NCBI GenBank assembly: GCA_017852395.1
Contig: JAFMLE010000001.1
Coordinates: forward strand, 84,475 to 148,474
DNA length: 64,000 bases
DNA from: Flavobacteriaceae bacterium
GTDB lineage: Bacteria; Bacteroidota; Bacteroidia; Flavobacteriales; Flavobacteriaceae
Reading direction: 5' to 3'
Position 1 is the stretch's first letter, and each line of letters begins with the position of its first letter. Below the pieces are notes generated by a model that had not been told where the DNA came from, made no database searches, and worked only from the letters and a program-made list of their open reading frames with translations. Of this stretch, positions 53,547-61,057 are shown piece by piece. The translations under genes and the position numbers were made by a program.

Positions 53547-54902
53547 ATGTATACTTTTCCTAGTACATTGAAAATCACAGCGCTTAGCCTAATAGTCGTA
53601 GGACTTTTGGGCATCGCTTACGGATTCTTATCAGCACCTTCTACCGTCGCAGAAGCACAAGCCATGGTAGCCGATGCCCATCATGGTGAAAGTCATGCAC
53701 CAGCAGCCGAACATGCTTCTGACGCATCCACACATCAGGCAATGGGTCATGAAGCTGGAGCCGTAGCTCATGAAGAGCAAGCTGCTCACGAAGCAGACGA
53801 CCATGGCGAGCATCTTTTGCATCAATTGCAGAACAAACCATGGGCGGCAGTGTATGTAGCAGCATTCTTTTTTATGATGCTTGCACTTGGGACCTTAGCA
53901 TTTTATGCCATCCAAAGGGCTGCTCAAGCCGGTTGGTCCCCAGTTTTATTTAGAGTAATGGAAGGAATTACAGGTTATCTCTTGCCAGGCACGTTGATTG
54001 TTTTTGTGTTGTTAGTATTATCAGGAATGCATTGGAACCACTTGTTTATTTGGATGGACCCCGAGGTGGTTGCTCATGACAAATTGATCCAGGGAAAAAC
54101 AGGCTTTCTAAACGTACCTTTTTTCTTAGCTCGTGCACTATTCTATATTCTAGGATGGAACGTGTATCGCTATTTTTCAAGAAAATTCTCAATCGCACAA
54201 GATACCGCCAACGATATCAGTTACCACAAAAAAAACTTCAGAATATCTGCTGGTTTTCTAGTGTTTTTTATCGTAACCGAGTCGATGATGTCTTGGGATT
54301 GGATCATGTCCATAGACCCACACTGGTTTAGTACCTTATTTGGGTGGTATGTATTTGCCAGCATGTTTGTAAGCGGAATCACCGTTATTGCATTGATCAC
54401 CATCTATCTAAAATCAAAAGGCTATTTGGAGAAAGTCAATGACAGTCACATACATGACTTAGGAAAATTCATGTTCGGAATCAGCATCTTTTGGACCTAT
54501 CTTTGGTTTTCGCAGTTTATGTTGATTTGGTACTCCAATATTCCAGAAGAAGTTACTTATTTTATTACCCGAATCGAAGATTATAACTTGCCCTTCTTTG
54601 GAATGCTAGTTATGAACTTCATTTTCCCCCTGTTGATTTTGATGAATAGCGCATACAAGCGTTTAAATCTTTTCATCATTATGGCGGGAATTGTGATCCT
54701 CCTTGGACACTATATGGACATCTACAACATGATTATGCCCTCTGCTGTAGGAGACCAATGGTTTATAGGAATCCCAGAAATTGGAGCGTTCCTTTTCTTT
54801 TTAGGATTGTTTATTTATATCGTGTTTAACGAATTGACCAAAGCATCATTAGAAGCAAAAGGAGATCCTTATATGGGAGAAAGTGAACATTTTACATATT
54901 AA
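53547..54902 (+). CDS. actF: Alternative complex III subunit ActF, membrane quinol-binding protein
   Basis: A 451-residue protein with about ten membrane helices related to ActC. Visible segments are WAAVYVAAFFFMMLALG, GYLLPGTLIVFVLLVLSGMHW, and FMFGISIFWTYLWFSQFML. Between helix 1 (about 8-27) and helix 2 (about 95-115) lies a histidine-rich insertion of some 60 residues (11 His, for example ADAHHGESH and HGEHLLH), which should lie on one side of the membrane and could bind metal. The start is ATG 53547. Confidence 0.92.
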   Translation: MYTFPSTLKITALSLIVVGLLGIAYGFLSAPSTVAEAQAMVADAHHGESHAPAAEHASDASTHQAMGHEAGAVAHEEQAAHEADDHGEHLLHQLQNKPWAAVYVAAFFFMMLALGTLAFYAIQRAAQAGWSPVLFRVMEGITGYLLPGTLIVFVLLVLSGMHWNHLFIWMDPEVVAHDKLIQGKTGFLNVPFFLARALFYILGWNVYRYFSRKFSIAQDTANDISYHKKNFRISAGFLVFFIVTESMMSWDWIMSIDPHWFSTLFGWYVFASMFVSGITVIALITIYLKSKGYLEKVNDSHIHDLGKFMFGISIFWTYLWFSQFMLIWYSNIPEEVTYFITRIEDYNLPFFGMLVMNFIFPLLILMNSAYKRLNLFIIMAGIVILLGHYMDIYNMIMPSAVGDQWFIGIPEIGAFLFFLGLFIYIVFNELTKASLEAKGDPYMGESEHFTY

Positions 54903-54920
54903 AAAAATAGGAAGAGATCG

Positions 54921-55985
54921 ATGACCCTTGTACTCACACTTACCGTTTTAATTCTAGTTGCCATTTCAATTTGGCAAATCACTAAAATATTCGAATTGTC
55001 CCAAGGCAATAAAGAAAATACACAAGTTGCTACAGATTCTGATAACAATTACAATGGTAAATTGATGTTTGCCTTTTTGTTGTTTATCTATGGACTAACC
55101 CTGTTTTCATTTTGGGCGTGGGGGGATGTCTTGCTTCCCGAAGCCGCATCCGAGCATGGTACCGATTATGACAATTTGATGTGGATTTCGTTTGCCATCA
55201 TCTTTTTTGTGCAAACCATAACGCAAGCCTTACTTCACTATTTTGCCTATAAATATCGAGGAGAAAAAGGCAAAAAAGCACTTTTTTATGCGGACAATGA
55301 TCGTTTAGAAGCCATATGGACGATCATCCCTGTGATTACCTTATCAGGATTGATCCTTTATGGTTTATATACATGGACCGACATCATGTCTCCATCAGAA
55401 AATGAAGAAGCACTCGTTGTTGAACTTTATGCACAGCAATTTAACTGGAAAGCACGATATGCGGGAACGGATGGCGTGTTGGGAGATGCTAACGTACGCT
55501 TTTTACAAGATTTTGATGGAAAAAACCTCGTAGGGATAGATGCTACAGACCCCAACGGATTGGACGATGTCGTCGTACAAGAATTGCACCTGCCTGTTGG
55601 ACGTGAAGTGGTATTTAAGATGCGCTCTCAAGACGTTTTACATTCGGCATATATGCCCTTTTTTAGAGCACAAATGAACTGTGTACCGGGTATGATTACC
55701 GAATTTGCCTTTACGCCAGTCACCACAACTGCCGAAATGCGACTTTCACCCGAAATACAAACCAAAGTTCGCAAAATCAATAAAATCCGTAATGAAAAGA
55801 GCCAAGAGCTTATTGCCAACGGTGATGAAGCTTTAGAGCCCTATGAATTTGATTATTTATTACTTTGTAACAAAATATGTGGTGCTTCTCACTACAACAT
55901 GCAAATGAAAATTGTAGTAGAAACCCCCGAAGAATTTGAGAAATGGATGGCGCAACAGCAAACCTTTGCACAATCCATCCAATAA
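54921..55985 (+). CDS. coxB: Cytochrome c oxidase subunit II
   Basis: CoxB carries the binuclear CuA centre that accepts electrons from cytochrome c. The 354-residue protein has four hydrophobic segments (about 4-22, 49-73, 89-108 and 132-150) and a C-terminal cupredoxin domain. CuA ligands are visible: His in VLHSAYMPFF and LLCNKICGASHYNM with the two cysteines, His and Met. An insertion of about 30 residues before the cysteine pair (after TTTAEMRLSP) is common in Bacteroidota. coxA follows after 18 bp; subunit III is not in this window. Confidence 0.94.
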   Translation: MTLVLTLTVLILVAISIWQITKIFELSQGNKENTQVATDSDNNYNGKLMFAFLLFIYGLTLFSFWAWGDVLLPEAASEHGTDYDNLMWISFAIIFFVQTITQALLHYFAYKYRGEKGKKALFYADNDRLEAIWTIIPVITLSGLILYGLYTWTDIMSPSENEEALVVELYAQQFNWKARYAGTDGVLGDANVRFLQDFDGKNLVGIDATDPNGLDDVVVQELHLPVGREVVFKMRSQDVLHSAYMPFFRAQMNCVPGMITEFAFTPVTTTAEMRLSPEIQTKVRKINKIRNEKSQELIANGDEALEPYEFDYLLLCNKICGASHYNMQMKIVVETPEEFEKWMAQQQTFAQSIQ

Positions 55986-56003
55986 CCTATAAAAACAAAA
56001 GAT

Positions 56004-57794
56004 ATGTCAACAGCAGCAGCACACGCACACGAAGAGGATCACGGGCATCATCACAAAGAGACCTTTATGACTAAATATGTTTTTAGTCAGGATCATAAAA
56101 TGATTTCTAAGCAGTACTTGATTACGGGACTTTTTATGGGGATTATTGGGATTGCGATGTCTCTTTTATTCCGTTTACAACTGGCTTGGCCTGAGCAACC
56201 TTTTGGTGTTTTTGAAGTACTATTGGGCAAATGGGCTCCCGATGGGGTAATGGATCCCAATGTATATCTTGCACTGGTGACCATCCATGGAACCATCATG
56301 GTCTTTTTTGTGCTAACAGCGGGTCTTTCGGGGACGTTTAGTAACCTGTTGATTCCTCTTCAGATTGGTGCACGGGACATGGCTTCTGGATTGCTTAACA
56401 TGATTTCTTTCTGGCTGTTTTTCTTGTCAAGTGTCATCATGGTAATTTCCCTGTTTGTAGAAGCTGGACCTGCAGCCGCAGGTTGGACGGTATATCCGCC
56501 ATTGAGTGCATTGCCACAAGCACAACCAGGATCCGGTCTTGGTATGACCCTCTGGTTGGTGTCGATGGCCATCTTTATTGCGTCCTCTTTATTGGGATCA
56601 CTCAACTACATAGTAACCGTACTTAATCTAAGAACCAAAGGAATGACCATGACGCGACTTCCTTTGACGATATGGGCATTTTTTGTTACTGCCATTATTG
56701 GTGTTGTTTCGTTCCCTGTGTTATTATCAGCAGCTTTGTTGTTGATTATGGACCGTAGTTTCGGAACCTCATTCTTTTTGTCAGACATTTTTATACAAGG
56801 AGAAGTGCTTCACTATCAAGGAGGTTCTCCTGTTTTATACGAGCACTTATTCTGGTTTTTGGGACACCCCGAAGTGTATATAGTCCTTTTACCAGCACTT
56901 GGTATTACCTCTGAGATTATTGCTACCCATGCGCGCAAACCAATTTTTGGTTACCGTGCAATGATCGCTTCAATCTTGGCAATTGCATTTTTATCGACAA
57001 TTGTTTGGGGACACCACATGTTTATTTCTGGAATGAATCCTTTCTTAGGATCAGTATTTACATTTACGACCCTATTGATCGCGATTCCGTCTGCGGTAAA
57101 AGCATTCAACTACATCACGACCTTGTGGAAAGGAAATTTGCAACTTAACCCTGCAATGTTATTTTCTATAGGGCTGGTCTCCACCTTCATTTCTGGGGGA
57201 CTTACCGGAATCATCTTAGGGGACAGCACCCTAGACATCAACGTCCATGACACCTATTTTGTTGTAGCACACTTCCATTTGGTTATGGGGATTTCTGCAC
57301 TCTATGGATTGTTTGCAGGAGTGTATCACTGGTTCCCAAAAATGTTTGGCCGTATGATGAATAAAAACCTGGGTTACATTCACTTCTGGGTAACTGCTGT
57401 TGCTGCTTATGGTGTGTTTTTCCCCATGCACTTTATCGGAATGGCAGGGCTACCACGCCGTTACTATACCAATACTGCTTTTCCTTATTTTGATGATTTG
57501 GCAGACATCAATGTGGTCATCACTGTATTTGCGCTTATAGCAGGTGCCGCACAACTGGTGTTTTTATACAATTTTATCCATAGCATGTTTTACGGTAAAC
57601 CAACCAAGCAAAACCCTTGGCGTTCCAACACTTTAGAGTGGACCGCCCCCATAGAACACATGCATGGTAACTGGCCTGGGGCAATCCCACATGTTCACCG
57701 TTGGGCCTATGATTACTCCAAACCAGGTCATGACGAAGATTTTGTGCCCCAGCACATCCCTCTTAAAAAAGGAGAAGAAGAACTTCAGCATTAA
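56004..57794 (+). CDS. coxA: Cytochrome c oxidase subunit I (aa3-type)
   Basis: CoxA holds the haem and haem-CuB centre that reduces O2 and pumps protons. The 596-residue protein has the canonical motifs HPEVYIVLLPALG (CuB His and Tyr crosslink), WGHHMF (two CuB histidines) and HDTYFVVAHFHLVMG (haem ligands). The N-terminus is histidine-rich (six His in the first 17 residues, AAHAHEEDHGHHH). The HPEVY pair fits A-type oxidases. It ends the respiratory operon at a terminator. Confidence 0.96.
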   Translation: MSTAAAHAHEEDHGHHHKETFMTKYVFSQDHKMISKQYLITGLFMGIIGIAMSLLFRLQLAWPEQPFGVFEVLLGKWAPDGVMDPNVYLALVTIHGTIMVFFVLTAGLSGTFSNLLIPLQIGARDMASGLLNMISFWLFFLSSVIMVISLFVEAGPAAAGWTVYPPLSALPQAQPGSGLGMTLWLVSMAIFIASSLLGSLNYIVTVLNLRTKGMTMTRLPLTIWAFFVTAIIGVVSFPVLLSAALLLIMDRSFGTSFFLSDIFIQGEVLHYQGGSPVLYEHLFWFLGHPEVYIVLLPALGITSEIIATHARKPIFGYRAMIASILAIAFLSTIVWGHHMFISGMNPFLGSVFTFTTLLIAIPSAVKAFNYITTLWKGNLQLNPAMLFSIGLVSTFISGGLTGIILGDSTLDINVHDTYFVVAHFHLVMGISALYGLFAGVYHWFPKMFGRMMNKNLGYIHFWVTAVAAYGVFFPMHFIGMAGLPRRYYTNTAFPYFDDLADINVVITVFALIAGAAQLVFLYNFIHSMFYGKPTKQNPWRSNTLEWTAPIEHMHGNWPGAIPHVHRWAYDYSKPGHDEDFVPQHIPLKKGEEELQH

Positions 57795-57818
57795 AATATT
57801 ACGAAGACAGTAAAATAT

Positions 57819-57849
57819 AAAAGCGCTACCCGACCGGTAGTGCTTTTTT
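57819..57849 (+). terminator. Intrinsic terminator of the respiratory operon
   Basis: AAAAGCGCTACC and GGTAGTGCTTTT pair (one G-T) across a CGACC loop and run into Ts, 24 nt after the coxA stop. Confidence 0.85.
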
Positions 57850-57900
57850 GTTTTTATTACTTTTATAGCAATTGAGCAGGTATTTATAGTGCTATTAGCG

Positions 57901-57930
57901 TTGTCGATGCTTCGAATAATAATATATTTG
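57901..57930 (+). promoter_or_regulatory. Candidate ruvB promoter
   Basis: TTG at 57901-57903, a 19-bp gap, and TATATTTG at 57923-57930 (full TAnnTTTG). The -7 box ends just 4 nt before the ATG at 57935, so the transcript would start at about the start codon. Confidence 0.5.
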
Positions 57931-57934
57931 ATCA

Positions 57935-58954
57935 ATGAATGAGCATTTGGATCCAGAGGGGCTACACTTTTCAAAAGAAGAAAACGATATCGATCGTGCC
58001 TTACGGCCGCTCAGTTTTGACGACTTTGCGGGTCAGGATGCCTTATTAGAAAATCTCAAAATTTTTGTTGCCGCGGCCAATCAGCGCGAAGAGGCGCTTG
58101 ACCACACCCTGTTTCATGGGCCTCCTGGATTGGGCAAAACCACACTTGCGCATATTTTGGCGCATGAACTCGGAGTAGGCATCAAATTGACCTCGGGCCC
58201 AGTCTTGGACAAGCCGGGAGATTTAGCCGGTTTGTTGACCAATCTTCAGCCTAGAGACATTTTGTTTATTGACGAAATTCATCGTCTTAGCCCCATAGTA
58301 GAAGAATACCTCTATTCTGCAATGGAGGATTATAAAATTGACATAATGATCGAAACCGGTCCCAATGCGCGCTCGGTACAGATTACGCTTAACCCGTTTA
58401 CCTTGGTTGGGGCGACAACCCGTTCTGGACTTTTGACGGCGCCCATGCGTGCCCGTTTTGGAATCACAAATCGTTTAGAATATTATTCTACCGAATTGCT
58501 CAGCACCATCGTCGAACGGAGTGCATCCATCCTCAATGTGCCTATTGCCGCCAATGCCGCTATCGAAATTGCTGGCCGCAGTAGGGGAACACCACGTATC
58601 GCTAATGGCCTGTTGCGTCGGGTACGTGATTTTGCACAAATAAAAAATAACGGTACGATAGATATTGACATTACGCAATATGCCCTAAAGGCACTTAATG
58701 TAGATACGCACGGGTTAGATGACATGGATAATAAAATATTGACAACCCTTATCGACAAATTTAAAGGGGGACCAGTAGGGATTACGACCTTAGCCACTGC
58801 AGTTTCAGAAAATGGAGAAACCATAGAAGAGGTTTATGAACCCTTTCTGATTCAGCAGGGATTTATTGTTCGGACTCCGAGGGGCCGAGAAGTGACAGAA
58901 CGTGCCTATCAACATTTGGGGAGGGTCAAAAACAGCCAAGGCGGTTTATTTTAG
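57935..58954 (+). CDS. ruvB: Holliday junction branch-migration ATPase RuvB
   Basis: RuvB is the AAA+ motor that drives branch migration with RuvA at Holliday junctions. The 339-residue protein has Walker [10 protein letters not shown] (62-70), Walker [11 protein letters not shown], the sensor segment [18 protein letters not shown], and the C-terminal winged helix (ending [12 protein letters not shown]). RuvA and RuvC are not adjacent. queG follows after about 9 bp, so both may share a transcript. Confidence 0.97.
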   Translation: MNEHLDPEGLHFSKEENDIDRALRPLSFDDFAGQDALLENLKIFVAAANQREEALDHTLFHGPPGLGKTTLAHILAHELGVGIKLTSGPVLDKPGDLAGLLTNLQPRDILFIDEIHRLSPIVEEYLYSAMEDYKIDIMIETGPNARSVQITLNPFTLVGATTRSGLLTAPMRARFGITNRLEYYSTELLSTIVERSASILNVPIAANAAIEIAGRSRGTPRIANGLLRRVRDFAQIKNNGTIDIDITQYALKALNVDTHGLDDMDNKILTTLIDKFKGGPVGITTLATAVSENGETIEEVYEPFLIQQGFIVRTPRGREVTERAYQHLGRVKNSQGGLF

Positions 58955-58963
58955 TTGCACACC

Positions 58964-59884
58964 ATGGATCAATCTGCCTCGCAATGGATCAAGAAGCAAG
59001 CCCAAGAATTGGGGTTTCTTTCTTGTGGAATTTCCCAAGCCGCATTTCTAGAAACCGAGGCACCGCGTTTGGAGCAATGGCTCAAAAATGGACATCACGG
59101 CGCCATGGGCTATATGGAGCGTCATTTTGACAAGCGATTGGATCCCAGAAAATTAGTGCCTGGTGCACAAAGTGTTATCTCCTTGTTGTTCAATTATTAT
59201 ACCTCAAAAACACAAAAGGATGCCGAGGCTCCGAAAATTTCTAAATATGCCTACGGCACCGATTACCATTTTGTTTTAAAGCAAAAGCTAAAAACTTTTT
59301 TTCAGCTCATGCAAAAACAATTTGGCGCAATTGAGGGGCGTGTTTTTGTCGATTCGGCACCCGTGATGGACAAAGCGTGGGCCGTCAAAAGTGGCTTAGG
59401 GTGGTTGGGCAAAAATACCAATGTGATCGCTCCAAGAGAAGGGTCATTTTTTTTTATTTGTGAGATAATAACCGATTTAGAATTGGACTATGATGCTCCA
59501 ATGACTGATCATTGTGGCACCTGCACAGCCTGTATCGATGCCTGTCCAACGGAGGCACTAACACCCTATCAGATCGATGGGAGCAAGTGCATATCTTATT
59601 TTACAATTGAGCTTAAAGAGGCCCTGCCGGACTCCATAAAAGGGAAAATGGACAATTGGATGTTTGGATGTGATGTCTGCCAAACCGTCTGCCCTTGGAA
59701 CCGTTTTTCAAAGTCCCATAATGAGCCCCAATTTGAGCCGCACCCCGACTTATTAGAAATGCGTGCTCAAGATTGGGAAGAGTTGACACAAGAAACCTTT
59801 AAAACGGTTTTTAAATCAAGTGCTGTAAAGCGAACCAAATTTGAAGGATTAAAAAGAAACATTTCTTTTTTAAAACACGTTTAA
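58964..59884 (+). CDS. queG: Epoxyqueuosine reductase
   Basis: QueG reduces epoxyqueuosine in tRNA to queuosine using cobalamin and two 4Fe-4S clusters. The 306-residue protein has [16 protein letters not shown] near residue 184 and [11 protein letters not shown] near 234, and a [17 protein letters not shown] segment in the N-terminal cobalamin/substrate domain. I start at ATG 58964 rather than the TTG at 58955. It overlaps the LacI gene at TTAA, where the two stop codons share bases. Confidence 0.93.
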   Translation: MDQSASQWIKKQAQELGFLSCGISQAAFLETEAPRLEQWLKNGHHGAMGYMERHFDKRLDPRKLVPGAQSVISLLFNYYTSKTQKDAEAPKISKYAYGTDYHFVLKQKLKTFFQLMQKQFGAIEGRVFVDSAPVMDKAWAVKSGLGWLGKNTNVIAPREGSFFFICEIITDLELDYDAPMTDHCGTCTACIDACPTEALTPYQIDGSKCISYFTIELKEALPDSIKGKMDNWMFGCDVCQTVCPWNRFSKSHNEPQFEPHPDLLEMRAQDWEELTQETFKTVFKSSAVKRTKFEGLKRNISFLKHV

Positions 59885-60894
59885 GAACTCTCTCGCTTTA
59901 TCAATGATGTCTTAATAACCTTCGTGTTATAGTTGATGTTTTCCTTTGCTTTCAACGCTTTTAGGTCTTTTAAAAATTGTGTAAAAATAGCTTTCCCCAT
60001 TTTTTTTCCAGGCTGGTTGATCGTCGTTAGTGAGGGGCTGGTTAAAGCAGTAAGATGCCAATTGCTAAATCCCACAACGCCAACTTGATCAGGGATTCTA
60101 ATTTTTTGTTCCTTGAGAAATTTTATCGCACCAAGGGCTGTCATATCGGTATGTGCAAAAATGCCATCGATATCTGGATGTCGTGCCCATAATTTTTTTG
60201 CAGCTTCATATCCTTGATTTTCATTTCCCTTTTCACAGATTTCCACATAATCGGATTGATATTCGATGCCATTTTTCTCAAGGGTTTTCCGATAGCCAAT
60301 AAAGCGGTCTATGGCCACTTGTGGTAAAAGCCCACCACGGAGATGCGCAATTTTCTTTTTTCCGCTATCGATTAGATGTTGAACGGCTTGGGAGGCTGCC
60401 CCTCGATCATTGATCACAATTTTGGACGATTTTGCAATTTTTGATACCCGGTCATATTGGATCAAAACGGTGCCGCTTTTCCAAATTTCTTCCAAATGCG
60501 AAACATCATGGCTGTCTTGAGCCAAGGACAGAAAAATACCGTCAACTTTTTGTTTTAACAGGCGTCGGATATGAATTTTTTCCAATTCATAACTGTTGGA
60601 TTTTAGGACGATGACCAAATAGTTGTGTTCTTCGGCTTTTTCGATAATGCCCTGAAGCAACATGCTGAAGAAATAGTGCGCCAGTTTGGGAATAATAATG
60701 CCGACGATTTTCGATTCTTGTTTTCTTAAAGAAGTAGCAAAAGTATTTGGGGTAAAGTCAATCGATTGGGCATAATCTAAGACCTTTTTTCGGGTAGCCG
60801 CACTGATGTCCGGATAATTGTTTAAGGCCTTAGACACCGTTGTTATCGAAATATTTAGTGCCTCGGCGAGGTCCTTAAGGGTTTTTGTTTTCAT
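59881..60894 (-). CDS. LacI-family transcriptional regulator
   Basis: A 337-residue repressor with an N-terminal helix-turn-helix ([20 protein letters not shown], about residues 4-23) and hinge ([15 protein letters not shown]), then a periplasmic-binding-protein-like sensor domain (about 60-330; [39 protein letters not shown]). It is divergent from the SusC gene, with a 16-bp palindrome between the starts. Control of that carbohydrate locus, and of itself, is likely; the ligand is unknown. Confidence 0.93.
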   Translation of the reverse strand: MKTKTLKDLAEALNISITTVSKALNNYPDISAATRKKVLDYAQSIDFTPNTFATSLRKQESKIVGIIIPKLAHYFFSMLLQGIIEKAEEHNYLVIVLKSNSYELEKIHIRRLLKQKVDGIFLSLAQDSHDVSHLEEIWKSGTVLIQYDRVSKIAKSSKIVINDRGAASQAVQHLIDSGKKKIAHLRGGLLPQVAIDRFIGYRKTLEKNGIEYQSDYVEICEKGNENQGYEAAKKLWARHPDIDGIFAHTDMTALGAIKFLKEQKIRIPDQVGVVGFSNWHLTALTSPSLTTINQPGKKMGKAIFTQFLKDLKALKAKENINYNTKVIKTSLIKRESS

Positions 60895-60936
60895 AATTCT
60901 TTATTCATAGCCCTTTAAAATTATGAAAAAATCATT

Positions 60937-60952
60937 TCGAAAACGTTTTCGA
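60937..60952. promoter_or_regulatory. LacI-type operator palindrome
   Basis: TCGAAAACGTTTTCGA is a perfect 16-bp palindrome with a central CG, the pattern bound by LacI/GalR-family regulators. It is 43 bp before the LacI gene start and 105 bp before the SusC start. Confidence 0.8.
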
Positions 60953-61057
60953 CATCAAATAAATTATTTAATCCACCATGTGAAATTTATGTTAAAGAAT
61001 ATTTTGTAAAATTGTAATTAAGGATTAGAAAATCACAATTAACTTAAACAATCTAGA

